22,668 nt of DNA from an uncultured Actinomyces sp. (GCA_937926195.1 CALEXZ010000118.1:1-22668), one strand, 5' to 3'. Positions 6,683-16,056 are shown, counted from the stretch's first letter. The notes: generated by a model from the letters alone, not told the origin. Made by a program: numbers and translations.

Positions 6683-7666
6683 TCAGCGGGCCTGGCAGCC
6701 GGGGCACCAGAACAGGCGCCGTCCGGCGACCTCCCGCTCGCGCACCGGCGTCCCACAGCGCAGGCACGGGCGGTCCGTCCGGTGGTAGACGTACCAGCGG
6801 CCGGCCTCCGCGTCGCCCTCGGGCAGGGGGACGGGCACGTCCTCGGGCTCGACGGTCGTGATGAAGCCGGTGGCGACGCCGTAGGTCATGAGGGGCACGA
6901 GGTCCTCCCACACGGCGCGCAGCCGCGCCCGGCTCATCTGCTGGCCGGGGCGAAAGGGGCTGATGCCGCAGCGCAGCAGCGTCTCGGCCCGGAAGATGTT
7001 GCCCACCCCGGAGATGACCGACTGGTCCATGAGCAGCTCGCCCACGGTCTTGCGCCGTCGGCGCACGTTGTCGACGAAGCGCTCACGGTCGCCGTCGGCG
7101 CGCAGGGGGTCCGGGCCCAGGCGGCGGCGCACGGCGGCGACGCCCTCGGCGTCGAGGAGCTCGCAGGCGGCGGGGCCGGTGAGGTCGGCGACGCCGTGCT
7201 CGCCCAGCAGCCGCAGGCGCACCGCCCCGCGGGGCTCGGGCGCCCGCCACCGTCCCGGTGCGGGAGCGGCCGGCACCTCCTCGTCCCCGCCTGCCAGTCC
7301 GGACAGGGCGGAGCCGCCGCCGTGTGCCAGGGCGTGCTCGCCGCGCTCGCCGACGCGTCGGCGTGGGGCGCCGATGGCGTGCGGGGCGGTGAAGGCGCTG
7401 TCACCGTCGAAGGTCCACGAGCCGTACAGGCCCAGGTGGATGCGCAGCCAGGTGACCGCCTCGTCGTCGGTGGCAGTGTCCGGCTCGGGGGCGAAGGGCA
7501 GGAAGAGGTGCTTGCCGTGGGCCTGGGCTCCCAGCAGGACCTGCCCGTCAAGGCGCTCTGCACCGGCGGCGAAGCGCCCCTGGGGCGAGGAGACGGCCAG
7601 GCGCCGGCCGCCGTAGAGCTCGGTGAGGGCGGCGCTGAGCCGGTGGATGGTGTGGCCTTCGGGCAT
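6683..7666 (-). CDS. nei: Fpg/Nei family DNA glycosylase (endonuclease VIII)
   Basis: This 327-residue base-excision-repair enzyme removes oxidised bases and cleaves the abasic site. The mature N-terminus PEGHTIHR gives the catalytic Pro2 and Glu3, with HT marking the Nei rather than the Fpg branch. The SSPQGRF and HGKHLF motifs resemble mycobacterial Nei1. The H2TH region carries LLMDQSVISGVGNIFRAE. A C-terminal zinc finger has Cys301, Cys304, Cys321 and Cys324. The frame extends 11 codons upstream to a GTG, but removing the initiator Met at 7666 is needed to expose the catalytic Pro, so that start is secure. A glycine- and proline-rich insertion near residues 115-140 is longer than in E. 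coli Nei. Confidence 0.93.
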   Translation of the reverse strand: MPEGHTIHRLSAALTELYGGRRLAVSSPQGRFAAGAERLDGQVLLGAQAHGKHLFLPFAPEPDTATDDEAVTWLRIHLGLYGSWTFDGDSAFTAPHAIGAPRRRVGERGEHALAHGGGSALSGLAGGDEEVPAAPAPGRWRAPEPRGAVRLRLLGEHGVADLTGPAACELLDAEGVAAVRRRLGPDPLRADGDRERFVDNVRRRRKTVGELLMDQSVISGVGNIFRAETLLRCGISPFRPGQQMSRARLRAVWEDLVPLMTYGVATGFITTVEPEDVPVPLPEGDAEAGRWYVYHRTDRPCLRCGTPVREREVAGRRLFWCPGCQAR

Positions 7667-7703
7667 GCGAGGACGGTACCTGAGCGCCCGGGGACACACG
7701 GAC

Positions 7704-7763
7704 GGGCCGTCAGAGGACGGGCCGTCGGGTCAGCCGGGCCGTCGGGTCAGCCGGGCCGTCGGG
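7704..7763. repeat. 17-bp tandem repeat between rpiB and nei
   Basis: The unit GGGCCGTCGGGTCAGCC occurs twice head to tail (7719-7735, 7736-7752), followed by its first 11 bases (7753-7763). A related GGGCCGTC lies just before at 7704-7711. The repeats fill the 174-bp gap between two minus-strand genes. No terminator or promoter was clearly identified in that gap. Confidence 0.8.
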
Positions 7764-7840
7764 GCCACGGCCGGGAGGTCGGAGCACCCCGGCCAGCGGG
7801 CCAGCCGGGAGCGGATCCGGGGCCGTGGGCAGGCGGGTAG

Positions 7841-8302
7841 TCAGGCTCCCTGGTGGGCGCGCCTCTCGTACTCGGCGAGCTGGTCGATGCGGCGCTGGTG
7901 GCGCTCGTCGCCGCTGAAGGGCTCGGCGATGTACAGGTCCACAAGGTGCAGGGCCTCGGCGAGGCTGTGCATACGGCCTCCGACGGCGATGACGTTGGCG
8001 TTGTTGTGCTGGCGGGCCAGGCGGGCCGTGTCCTCGTTCCAGGCCAGGGCGGCGCGCACGCCGTCGACGCAGTTGGCCGCGATCTGCTCGCCGTTGCCCG
8101 AGCCGCCGATGACGACGCCCAGGCTCCCCGGGTCGGCGACGACGGCCTCGGCGGCCTCGATGCAGAAGGACGGGTAGTCGTCCAGCGGGTCGTAGGTGTG
8201 GGCGCCGTGGTCGACGACCTCGTGGCCCTGCTCCCCGAGGTGGGTGACGAGGGCGCTCTTGAGCTCGAACCCGGCGTGGTCTGAGGCGATGTGGATGCGC
8301 AT
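7841..8302 (-). CDS. rpiB: ribose-5-phosphate isomerase B
   Basis: This 153-residue enzyme of the LacAB/RpiB family interconverts ribose 5-phosphate and ribulose 5-phosphate in the pentose phosphate pathway. IASDHAGFELK (5-15) and DDYPSF (41-46) are family signatures. GGSGNGEQIAAN (66-77) replaces the Cys-containing loop of E. coli RpiB. This Cys-less form, in which a glutamate acts as the base, is the one described in Mycobacterium tuberculosis. HNNANVIAVGGRM contains the conserved ligand histidine. The ATG at 8302 lacks a ribosome site and lies directly downstream of a -10-like box, which suggests a leaderless transcript. It is divergent from the M13 peptidase gene. Confidence 0.95.
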   Translation of the reverse strand: MRIHIASDHAGFELKSALVTHLGEQGHEVVDHGAHTYDPLDDYPSFCIEAAEAVVADPGSLGVVIGGSGNGEQIAANCVDGVRAALAWNEDTARLARQHNNANVIAVGGRMHSLAEALHLVDLYIAEPFSGDERHQRRIDQLAEYERRAHQGA

Positions 8303-8309
8303 GGACCGG

Positions 8310-8339
8310 ATTGTGCCTCACGCGAACACCTGCCGTCAG
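8310..8339 (-). promoter_or_regulatory. predicted leaderless promoter of rpiB
   Basis: On the minus strand CTGACG (8334-8339) and CACAAT (8310-8315) are separated by 18 bases. The expected start of transcription falls on or next to the rpiB ATG at 8302, and no ribosome site is visible. Both points suggest a leaderless mRNA. Confidence 0.45.
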
Positions 8340-8386
8340 GGGTGGGGCGGGGTCCTCGTACGCCGGTGGGTGTCGGAGCCAGCCGC

Positions 8387-8392
8387 TACCGT
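8387..8392 (+). promoter_or_regulatory. predicted -10 box of a leaderless M13 peptidase transcript
   Basis: TACCGT (8387-8392) matches the actinobacterial TANNNT -10 pattern and ends six bases before the ATG at 8399, so transcription would begin at or near the start codon. No ribosome site precedes the ATG. No clear -35 box was seen. Confidence 0.45.
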
Positions 8393-8398
8393 GGGCCC

Positions 8399-10495
8399 AT
8401 GACTGAGAACCCCGTGACGGGCGAGGACCGCCAGGTGCTCGCCGGTGTCCTTGAGACCGCTGCCGCAGACCCGTCCGTGCGCGTCCAGGACGACCTCTTC
8501 CGCCATGTCAACGGCACCTGGCTGGCCGAGGCCGTCATCCCCGCGGACAAGCCCGGCACGGGCTCCTTCATCGTCCTGCGCGACGAGGCGGAGGAGGCCT
8601 GCCACGCCATCCTGACCGAGCTCGCCGAGCAGGTGGACCCCACCGAGGCGCCCACAACGCCGACGGGCAAGGTCGCCGCCCTCTACGCGACCTTCATGGA
8701 CGCCGAGCGCGCTGAGGCCCTGGGGGCCGAGCCCCTGGAGGTCGAGCTGGCCCCGCTGCTGGCGGCCGCGGACAAGGAGGCGCTCGCCCGGGCCGTGGGC
8801 GCCGGGGTGGCCGCCGGGTTCACCGGGCCCGTCGCCGCCTTCGTCGAGACCGACCTCAACGCCCCCGAGCGCTACACCACCTACCTCGGCCAGTCGGGCC
8901 TGGCCCTGCCGGACGAGTCCTACTACCGCGAGGAGGCCCAGGCGCAGGTGCGCGCCGACTACGTGGTCCATGTCGCGCGCGTCCTGGAGCTCGCCGGGGT
9001 CCCGGACCGGCTGGGGGCCGGGGCGGGCGAGCTCGCCGCGAGGGTCATGGCGCTGGAGACGGACCTGGCCCGCGGGCACTGGGACCGGGTCTCCTGCCGT
9101 GACATCGAGAAGATCAACAACCCGCGCACCTGGGCGCAGCTGGTGGACAGCGCCCCCGGCTTCCCCTGGGAGGCCTGGCGCCAGGGCCTGTCCGACGCCG
9201 CCACCGCCGCGGGCGCACAGCTGGGCACCTTCCTTGAGGAGGCCGTCGTCGAGCAGCCCGACTACCTGCCCCACATCGCCCAGGTGTGGCAGGCGACCTC
9301 CCTGGAGGACCTGCGCACCTGGGCGGTGTGGCACACGGTCCACCAGCGCAGCTCGCTGCTGTCGAGCAGCTTCGTGGAGGAGACCTTCTCCTTCTACTCC
9401 CGGCGGCTGCAGGGCGTGGACGAGCTGCGTCCGCGATGGAAGCGCGGCGTCAGCCTCGTCGAGTCCTGCCTGGGCGAGGCCCTGGGCGAGGTCTACGTCG
9501 AGCGGCACTTCCCGCCCGCCCACAAGGCGGCGATGGAGACTCTGGTCGCCGACCTCATCGAGGCCTACCGCCGCTCCATCAGCGCCCTGACCTGGATGGG
9601 TGAGCAGACCCGTCAGCGGGCGCTGGACAAGCTGGCCCTGTTCACCCCGAAGATCGGCTACCCCTCGCGCTGGCGGGACTACTCCGCCGTCGTCATCACC
9701 CCAGGGGACCTGCTGGCCAGTGTGCGCTCGGTGGAGGACTCCGACCTGGCCCGCGCGCTGCGCAAGCTCGGCGGCCCGGTCGACCGCGAGGAGTGGCACA
9801 TGACGCCCCAGACGGTCAACGCCTACTACAACCCCACGATGAACGAGATCGTCTTCCCGGCGGCGATCCTCCAGCCCCCCTTCTTCGACCCGACGGCGGA
9901 CGACGCCGTCAACTACGCGGGCATCGGGGCGGTCATCGGCCACGAGATCGGCCACGGCTTCGACGACCAGGGCTCGACCTTCGACGGCACCGGCAAGGTG
10001 ACGGACTGGTGGACCGAGGAGGACCGGGAGGCCTTCGCCGAGCGCACGAAGGCGCTCATCGCCCAGTACGACGCCTACGTGCCCTCCGAGCTGGCGGAGC
10101 GCGCCGCGGCCGAGGGCACCCCTGCCAGCGAGGTCCCGCACGTCAACGGCTCGCTCACCATCGGTGAGAACATCGGCGACCTCGGCGGTCTGGGCATCGC
10201 GCTCAAGGCCTACGGCCTGGCCCTGGAGCGCGCCGGGGTCTCCTCCGTCGCCGAGGCCCCCGTCATCGACGGCCTGACGGCGCTGGAACGGTTCTTCTTC
10301 TCCTGGGCGCGTATCTGGCGGGGCAAGAACCGCGTGGAGCGCAGCGAGCTGCTGCTCACGATCGACCCGCACTCGCCCAACGAGTTCCGGTGCAACGGGA
10401 TCGTGCGCAACATGGACGCCTTCTACGAGGCCTTCGCGGTGGGTGAGGGCGACGCCCTGTGGCTGGATCCCGCCGAGCGCGTGTCCATCTGGTGA
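8399..10495 (+). CDS. pepO: M13 family zinc metallopeptidase (PepO/neprilysin type)
   Basis: This 698-residue oligoendopeptidase has the normal length for bacterial PepO. The zinc motif HEIGH gives His515, Glu516 and His519. The third ligand Glu590 and the partner Asp594 lie in GENIGDLGGL. The NAYYNP substrate-binding motif precedes them, and the C-terminus FRCNGIVRN...FYEAFAV is typical of the family. There is no signal peptide or membrane anchor, so it is a cytoplasmic member that probably degrades oligopeptides. I chose the ATG at 8399 because the family match begins soon after it and a -10 box lies just upstream; the upstream in-frame extension overlaps the promoter region of rpiB. Together with PepN and the S33 hydrolase it suggests active peptide use. 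Confidence 0.95.
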   Translation: MTENPVTGEDRQVLAGVLETAAADPSVRVQDDLFRHVNGTWLAEAVIPADKPGTGSFIVLRDEAEEACHAILTELAEQVDPTEAPTTPTGKVAALYATFMDAERAEALGAEPLEVELAPLLAAADKEALARAVGAGVAAGFTGPVAAFVETDLNAPERYTTYLGQSGLALPDESYYREEAQAQVRADYVVHVARVLELAGVPDRLGAGAGELAARVMALETDLARGHWDRVSCRDIEKINNPRTWAQLVDSAPGFPWEAWRQGLSDAATAAGAQLGTFLEEAVVEQPDYLPHIAQVWQATSLEDLRTWAVWHTVHQRSSLLSSSFVEETFSFYSRRLQGVDELRPRWKRGVSLVESCLGEALGEVYVERHFPPAHKAAMETLVADLIEAYRRSISALTWMGEQTRQRALDKLALFTPKIGYPSRWRDYSAVVITPGDLLASVRSVEDSDLARALRKLGGPVDREEWHMTPQTVNAYYNPTMNEIVFPAAILQPPFFDPTADDAVNYAGIGAVIGHEIGHGFDDQGSTFDGTGKVTDWWTEEDREAFAERTKALIAQYDAYVPSELAERAAAEGTPASEVPHVNGSLTIGENIGDLGGLGIALKAYGLALERAGVSSVAEAPVIDGLTALERFFFSWARIWRGKNRVERSELLLTIDPHSPNEFRCNGIVRNMDAFYEAFAVGEGDALWLDPAERVSIW

Positions 10496-10546
10496 GGCGG
10501 CCGCGCCGGGGCGCCGCACGGCATCAGTCTGCGGCGGCGTCCCGGC

Positions 10547-10603
10547 GGTCGGCGCCCGGCGGCGCGGTCGGCGCCCGGCGGCGCGGTCGGCGTCCCGGCG
10601 GCG
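10547..10603. repeat. 19-bp tandem repeat between pepO and pepN
   Basis: GGTCGGCGCCCGGCGGCGC occurs twice head to tail (10547-10565, 10566-10584). A third copy (10585-10603) differs by one inserted T. It lies in the 265-bp gap between the two peptidase genes. A GCGGC/GCCGC hairpin right after the pepO stop (10497-10517) may be a weak terminator. Confidence 0.75.
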
Positions 10604-10692
10604 GTCCGGTGGCCCAGAACCCTGCCGTCGGCGCAGCGCCGTCGGTCCCGATTCCTCGCGCACAGGGCCAGGGTGAGACGATGACCTCCCCA

Positions 10693-10711
10693 CGCGCCGA
10701 TACCCGGCGCG
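10693..10711 (+). promoter_or_regulatory. hairpin upstream of pepN
   Basis: CGCGCC (10693-10698) and GGCGCG (10706-10711) form a perfect 6-bp stem with a 7-base loop, 49 bases before the pepN start. It may lie in the pepN leader or be an operator. No promoter could be fixed with confidence. Confidence 0.35.
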
Positions 10712-10760
10712 GGCCGGCAGCGGCCACGAGCCCGTCGGCACACCGTCCCAGGAGGAATGC

Positions 10761-13337
10761 ATGCCCGGTCAGAACCTGACCCGTGAGGAGGCCGCCGAGC
10801 GCGCGGGCCTCGTCGCCGTCGACACCTACACGGTCGACCTCGACCTCACCCGCGGGGAGGAGGTCTTCGGCTCGACGACGACCGTCCGCTTCAGCGCCAC
10901 CCCCGGGGCGGCGACCTTCATCGACCTCATCGCCCCCCGGGTGCACTCCATCACCCTCAACGGCGTCGGGCTCGACCCGGCCGAGGTCTACCGGGACTCG
11001 CGCATCGCGCTGACGGACCTGGCGGCCGACAACGAGCTCACCGTCGTCGCCGACTGCGCCTACATGCACACGGGTGAGGGCCTGCACCGCTTCACCGACC
11101 CCGCCGACGGGCTGACCTACCTCTACAGCCAGTTCGAGGTCCCCGACTCGCGCCGCGTCTTCACGGTCTTCGAGCAGCCCGACCTCAAGGCCTCCTACGT
11201 CTTCACCGTCACCGCCCCGGCCGGATGGACGGTCTTCTCCAACTCCCCCACGCCGGAGCCCGTCCCCGCCACCGGTGCCGACGGTCAGGACGCCGGCGTC
11301 TTCGCCTTCGCCCCCACCGAGCGCATGAGCTCCTACGTCACCGCCATCGTCGCCGGCCCCTACGAGGGTGTCACCGACGAGTACCGGGCCGCCGACGGGC
11401 GCGTCATCCCCCTGGGCGTGTACTGCCGGGCCTCGCTGCGCGAGTTCCTCGACGCCGAGGAGGTCCTCGACCTCACCCGCACGGGCTTCGCCTACTACGA
11501 GGACCTGTTCGCCACCCCCTACGCCTTCACCAAGTACGACCAGGTCTTCGTCCCCGAGTTCAACGCCGGGGCCATGGAGAACGCGGGGATCGTCACCCAC
11601 CGCGACGACTACGTCTTCCGCTCACGCCCGGTCGAGGCCCGGGTCGAGCGCCGCGCGGTGACGATCCTGCACGAGCTGGCGCACATGTGGTTCGGCGACA
11701 TGGTGACGATGACGTGGTGGAACGACCTGTGGCTCAACGAGTCCTTCGCCGAGTACACCTCCACGCTCGCTGTCGCCGAGACCACCCGCTGGTCGGATGC
11801 CTGGACCACCTTCCAGTCGGCGGAGAAGAGCTGGGCCTACAACCAGGACCAGCTCTCCTCCACCCACCCCGTGGCCGCCGAGATCCGCGACCTGCACGAC
11901 GTCGAGGTCAACTTCGACGGCATCACCTACGCCAAGGGGGCCTCCGTCCTGTCGGCACTCGTGGCCTACGTGGGCCGTGCGAACTTCTTCGCGGGCATCG
12001 CCTCCTACCTGGCCAGGCACGCCTACGCCAACGCCACGCTGGAGGACCTGCTGCGCGAGCTGGAGGCCACGAGCGGGCGTGACCTGGGCACGTGGACCCG
12101 CCTGTGGCTGCAGGAGGCGGGCGTGACCCTCCTGCGCCCTGAGGTCACGACCGACGCCGAGGGCGTCATCACCTCCGCCGCCGTCATCCAGGAGGTCCCC
12201 GAGGGCTCTCCCGCCTCCCTGCGCCCCCACCGCCTGGCGCTGGGCTCCTACAGCCTCGTCGACGGCGCCCTCGTGCGCACGGGCCGGGTCGAGATCGACG
12301 TCGACGGCGCGCGCACCGAGGTCCCCGCTCTCGTCGGCACGGTTCGCCCCGACGTCCTGCTGGTCAACGACGACGACCTCACCTACGCCAAGGTCCGCCT
12401 TGACGAGTCCTCGCTCGCCACCGGCCTGGCGCACGTGGCCGCCTTCGAGGACACGCTGGCCCGCTCGATCCTCATGGCCTCGGCCTGGGACATGGTGCGC
12501 GACGGCGAGCTGCCCGCCTCCCGCTTCGTGTCCGCGGCGCTGACGGCCCTGGAGGTCGAGCGGCACTCCGCCGTCGTCCAGGTCCTGCTGTCCCAGCTGG
12601 GCACCTGCCTCGGCTTCTACCTGCCCCCGCAGCACCGCCAGGCCGCCGCCGAGCAGGTGGTTGACGCGCTGACGACGCTGGCCCGGGCCGCCGAGGCCGG
12701 CTCCGACACCCAGCTGCAGCTGGTCAGGGCGGTGGCGGCCCACGCCGTCACGCCCGAGCAGACCGCGGCCGTGGCCGGCTGGCTCGACGGCTCCGCCCCG
12801 TTGGAGGGGCTGGTCGTCGACCAGGACCTGCGCTGGGAGCTGCTCATCGGCCTCGTCGGCGCCGGTGCGGCCGGCGAGGAGGAGATCGCCGCCGAGGCCG
12901 AGCGCGACCGCACGACGACGGGCACGGAGCGCGCCGCGCAGGCCCGGGCCGCGGTGCCCACCCCCGAGGCGAAGCGGGTGGCCTGGGACACGCTCGTCAC
13001 CGACGCGACGCTGCCCAACGAGACGCAGGTCAAGATGCTGCGCGGCCTGACCGACGTCGACCGTGCGCCGCAGCTGCTCGTGCCCTTCATCGCGGAGTAC
13101 GTGGCGCAGGTGGACACGATCTGGTCCTCGCGCACCTTCCACATGGCGGAGAACCTGCTGGACAGCCTGTGGTCGCCCACGACGGTGGGGCTTGAGGGCT
13201 GTGACCCGGTCGGGGCGCTGGAGGGCTGGCTTGCCTCCCACACCGACGCGCCCGCGGCCCTGCGCCGGATCGTCGCGGAGAACCTCGACACGACGCGGCG
13301 TGTGGCACGGGTGCAGGCACGCGAGCTCGAGGGCTGA
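10761..13337 (+). CDS. pepN: aminopeptidase N (M1 family)
   Basis: This 858-residue zinc enzyme removes single N-terminal residues from peptides in the cytoplasm. The exopeptidase motif GAMEN lies at 270-274. The zinc site HELAH gives His304, Glu305 and His308, with the third ligand Glu327 in WLNESFAEY. The N-terminal beta domain, catalytic domain and long helical C-terminal domain are all present, and the length matches the Streptomyces-type PepN. The ATG at 10761 has a strong AGGAGGA ribosome site four bases upstream. It lies downstream of the M13 peptidase on the same strand but with a 265-bp gap holding repeats, so it is probably transcribed separately. Strong hairpins follow its stop. 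Confidence 0.97.
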   Translation: MPGQNLTREEAAERAGLVAVDTYTVDLDLTRGEEVFGSTTTVRFSATPGAATFIDLIAPRVHSITLNGVGLDPAEVYRDSRIALTDLAADNELTVVADCAYMHTGEGLHRFTDPADGLTYLYSQFEVPDSRRVFTVFEQPDLKASYVFTVTAPAGWTVFSNSPTPEPVPATGADGQDAGVFAFAPTERMSSYVTAIVAGPYEGVTDEYRAADGRVIPLGVYCRASLREFLDAEEVLDLTRTGFAYYEDLFATPYAFTKYDQVFVPEFNAGAMENAGIVTHRDDYVFRSRPVEARVERRAVTILHELAHMWFGDMVTMTWWNDLWLNESFAEYTSTLAVAETTRWSDAWTTFQSAEKSWAYNQDQLSSTHPVAAEIRDLHDVEVNFDGITYAKGASVLSALVAYVGRANFFAGIASYLARHAYANATLEDLLRELEATSGRDLGTWTRLWLQEAGVTLLRPEVTTDAEGVITSAAVIQEVPEGSPASLRPHRLALGSYSLVDGALVRTGRVEIDVDGARTEVPALVGTVRPDVLLVNDDDLTYAKVRLDESSLATGLAHVAAFEDTLARSILMASAWDMVRDGELPASRFVSAALTALEVERHSAVVQVLLSQLGTCLGFYLPPQHRQAAAEQVVDALTTLARAAEAGSDTQLQLVRAVAAHAVTPEQTAAVAGWLDGSAPLEGLVVDQDLRWELLIGLVGAGAAGEEEIAAEAERDRTTTGTERAAQARAAVPTPEAKRVAWDTLVTDATLPNETQVKMLRGLTDVDRAPQLLVPFIAEYVAQVDTIWSSRTFHMAENLLDSLWSPTTVGLEGCDPVGALEGWLASHTDAPAALRRIVAENLDTTRRVARVQARELEG

Positions 13338-13362
13338 GAGCGCGCCTGCCGCAGGCGCCTGA

Positions 13363-13409
13363 GACGGGGGTGGGCCCCGGCACCGATGGTGCCGGGGCCC
13401 ACCCCCGTC
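13363..13409. terminator. 22-bp perfect hairpin between convergent pepN and EIIC genes
   Basis: Bases 13363-13384 pair perfectly with 13388-13409, leaving a GAT loop. The stem is almost entirely G and C. It lies 25 bp after the pepN stop and 60 bp before the EIIC stop on the other strand, so it can end both transcripts. A smaller hairpin, GCGCCTGC with GCAGGCGC (13342-13358), lies closer to pepN. No T tract is present. Confidence 0.85.
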
Positions 13410-13469
13410 CTGGCAGTGCCGGAGCCGCTCACCCCGTCCGCTGGGGCGGCGCTCACGGCACGGGCCCGG

Positions 13470-14828
<1,359 letters not shown>

Positions 14829-14920
14829 AAGGTCCTCCAGTTCCGGGAGCGCGCGGCGTCGGTGCCGCGCGGGGGGATGTCGCCCGGGGAGGGCGACTCT
14901 GGCCGGACGGGCACCAGATC

Positions 14921-14936
14921 ACTCGTCTGGACCAGC
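14921..14936. promoter_or_regulatory. DasR-like operator at the EIIC promoter
   Basis: The box reads ACTCGTCTGGACCAGC. Its 12-base core matches the DasR consensus TGGTCTAGACCA at 10 of 12 positions. It lies at the predicted start of the EIIC transcript, just downstream of the -10 box, where a bound repressor would block initiation. The divergent gene encodes a DasR-like protein, which supports the call. Confidence 0.6.
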
Positions 14937-14942
14937 GGCATC

Positions 14943-14971
14943 AGCAAAGACCAGGCGGCCGGTCTTGTCAA
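14943..14971 (-). promoter_or_regulatory. predicted EIIC promoter with an inverted repeat in the spacer
   Basis: On the minus strand a perfect TTGACA (14966-14971) is followed after 17 bases by TTTGCT (14943-14948). Between them, AAGACC (14947-14952) and GGTCTT (14961-14966) form an inverted repeat with an 8-base spacer. Transcription would start near 14936, inside the DasR-like box. The -10 box is poor, which fits a regulated promoter. Confidence 0.5.
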
Positions 14972-15108
14972 GCCCCGACTGTCGTCGGCTCATCGGCGGG
15001 ATCTCGCGGATCGAAGGAGGACGTCATAGGCGCGTCCCGGCGGCCCGCACGATCGGCTCTCGGCGGGCACAATGGTCACACCCACCATCCGTCCAGAAGG
15101 AGACCGCC

Positions 15109-15888
15109 GTGGACCACGCTTCCCGGGCAGGGGCACGTGATCGAGACGGAGCACGCGCCAAGTACGTCGTCGTGCGCGAGTACCTGCTCGCCCTCATCGC
15201 CGACGGGCTGTCCGCCGGGGACCCCCTGCCGTCCGAGCGCGAGCTGTGCGAGCACTTCGGCGTCTCCCGCATGACCGTGCGACAGGCGGTCGACACCCTG
15301 GTCTCCGACGGCGCGGTCGAGCGCCACCAGGGGCGCGGGACCTTCGTGGCGCCCGACAAGCTCGACCTCCAGGTGCGCCTGACCTCCTTCAGCGAGGAGA
15401 TGCGCCGACGGGGAATGAGGCCCGGGTCGGTCTTCCTCGTCGCGCAGACCGTGCCGGCCACCCCCGCCGTCGCGACCCGCCTCGAACTGGCGCCGGAGGC
15501 GCCGGTGCACCACCTGCGTCGTCTGCTGACGGCCGACAGCGTGCCCATGGCGCTGGAGGAGACGTGGATCCCGGCGGGCCTCGTACCCGAGATGCTCAGC
15601 CGCGACCTGCCGACCTCGGTCTACGAGGCGCTCACCGAGGCGGGTGTCACGCCCGAGTGGGGTGAGGACGTCCTCGAGGCCCGCGCCGTCACCTCCGAGG
15701 AGGCGACGCTGCTGGGCGTGCCCGAGCGCGCCCCCGCGCTGGACATCGTGCGACGCACCTTCCACGAGCACACCGCGGTGAGCTACTCGCGCTCCCTCTA
15801 CCGCGCGGACCGGTACACCCTGTGGGTCCCGATCTCCGCCCCGGGGCCGCGCCGACGCCGCCCCCAGGACCGTCCGGAGCGCACCTGA
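15109..15888 (+). CDS. dasR: GntR/HutC family transcriptional regulator, DasR-like
   Basis: This 259-residue repressor has an N-terminal winged helix (about 18-85), with PLPSERELCEHFGVSRMTVRQAVDTL as recognition region and the wing HQGRGTFVA. A C-terminal UTRA effector domain, about 95-240, contains LTSFSEEMRRRG, the hinge typical of the HutC group, and YRADRYTLWVP near the end. The layout and motifs resemble Streptomyces DasR and Bacillus NagR/YvoA, which sense phosphorylated amino sugars and control GlcNAc PTS genes. The GTG at 15109 has an AAGGAGA site six bases upstream; the open frame further upstream covers the EIIC promoter. An inverted repeat ATGGT/ACCAT (15072-15088) just before the gene might be an autoregulatory site. 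The effector and targets are inferred. Confidence 0.85.
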   Translation: MDHASRAGARDRDGARAKYVVVREYLLALIADGLSAGDPLPSERELCEHFGVSRMTVRQAVDTLVSDGAVERHQGRGTFVAPDKLDLQVRLTSFSEEMRRRGMRPGSVFLVAQTVPATPAVATRLELAPEAPVHHLRRLLTADSVPMALEETWIPAGLVPEMLSRDLPTSVYEALTEAGVTPEWGEDVLEARAVTSEEATLLGVPERAPALDIVRRTFHEHTAVSYSRSLYRADRYTLWVPISAPGPRRRRPQDRPERT

Positions 15889-15928
15889 GAGCCGCGTCCC
15901 CGCCCGGCGGGGCCGCACGGCCGCGGCC

Positions 15929-15976
15929 TCGCCAAGGACGCGCCCACGCGCTACCATCTCGCTGGTATGGACCACC
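15929..15976 (+). promoter_or_regulatory. predicted promoter and DasR-like operator of the EIIB-EIIA operon
   Basis: TCGCCA (15929-15934) and TACCAT (15952-15957) form a possible -35/-10 pair with a 17-base spacer. The box GCTGGTATGGACCACC (15961-15976) covers the expected start site; its core matches the DasR consensus TGGTCTAGACCA at 10 of 12 positions. The position relative to the -10 box is the same as at the EIIC promoter. A short CTGGTCCAG palindrome (16005-16013) lies further down the leader. Confidence 0.55.
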
Positions 15977-16056
15977 GCTCCGCCAGGCGAGGACGCCCCA
16001 CGGGCTGGTCCAGCACTCCCCTCGGCCCCGTGCCACCAGACCCAAGGAGGATCGCC

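Noticed and set aside
7704..7763. CRISPR-like array
   Set aside because: The repeats are directly tandem without spacers, too short, and no cas gene is present.
8336..10762. 808-codon open frame antisense to the M13 peptidase
   Set aside because: It mirrors the peptidase reading frame and also runs across both promoters and the tandem repeat. No motif supports it.
11622..13241. 539-codon open frame antisense to pepN
   Set aside because: It is a Gly/Asp/Val-rich shadow of pepN without domain features.
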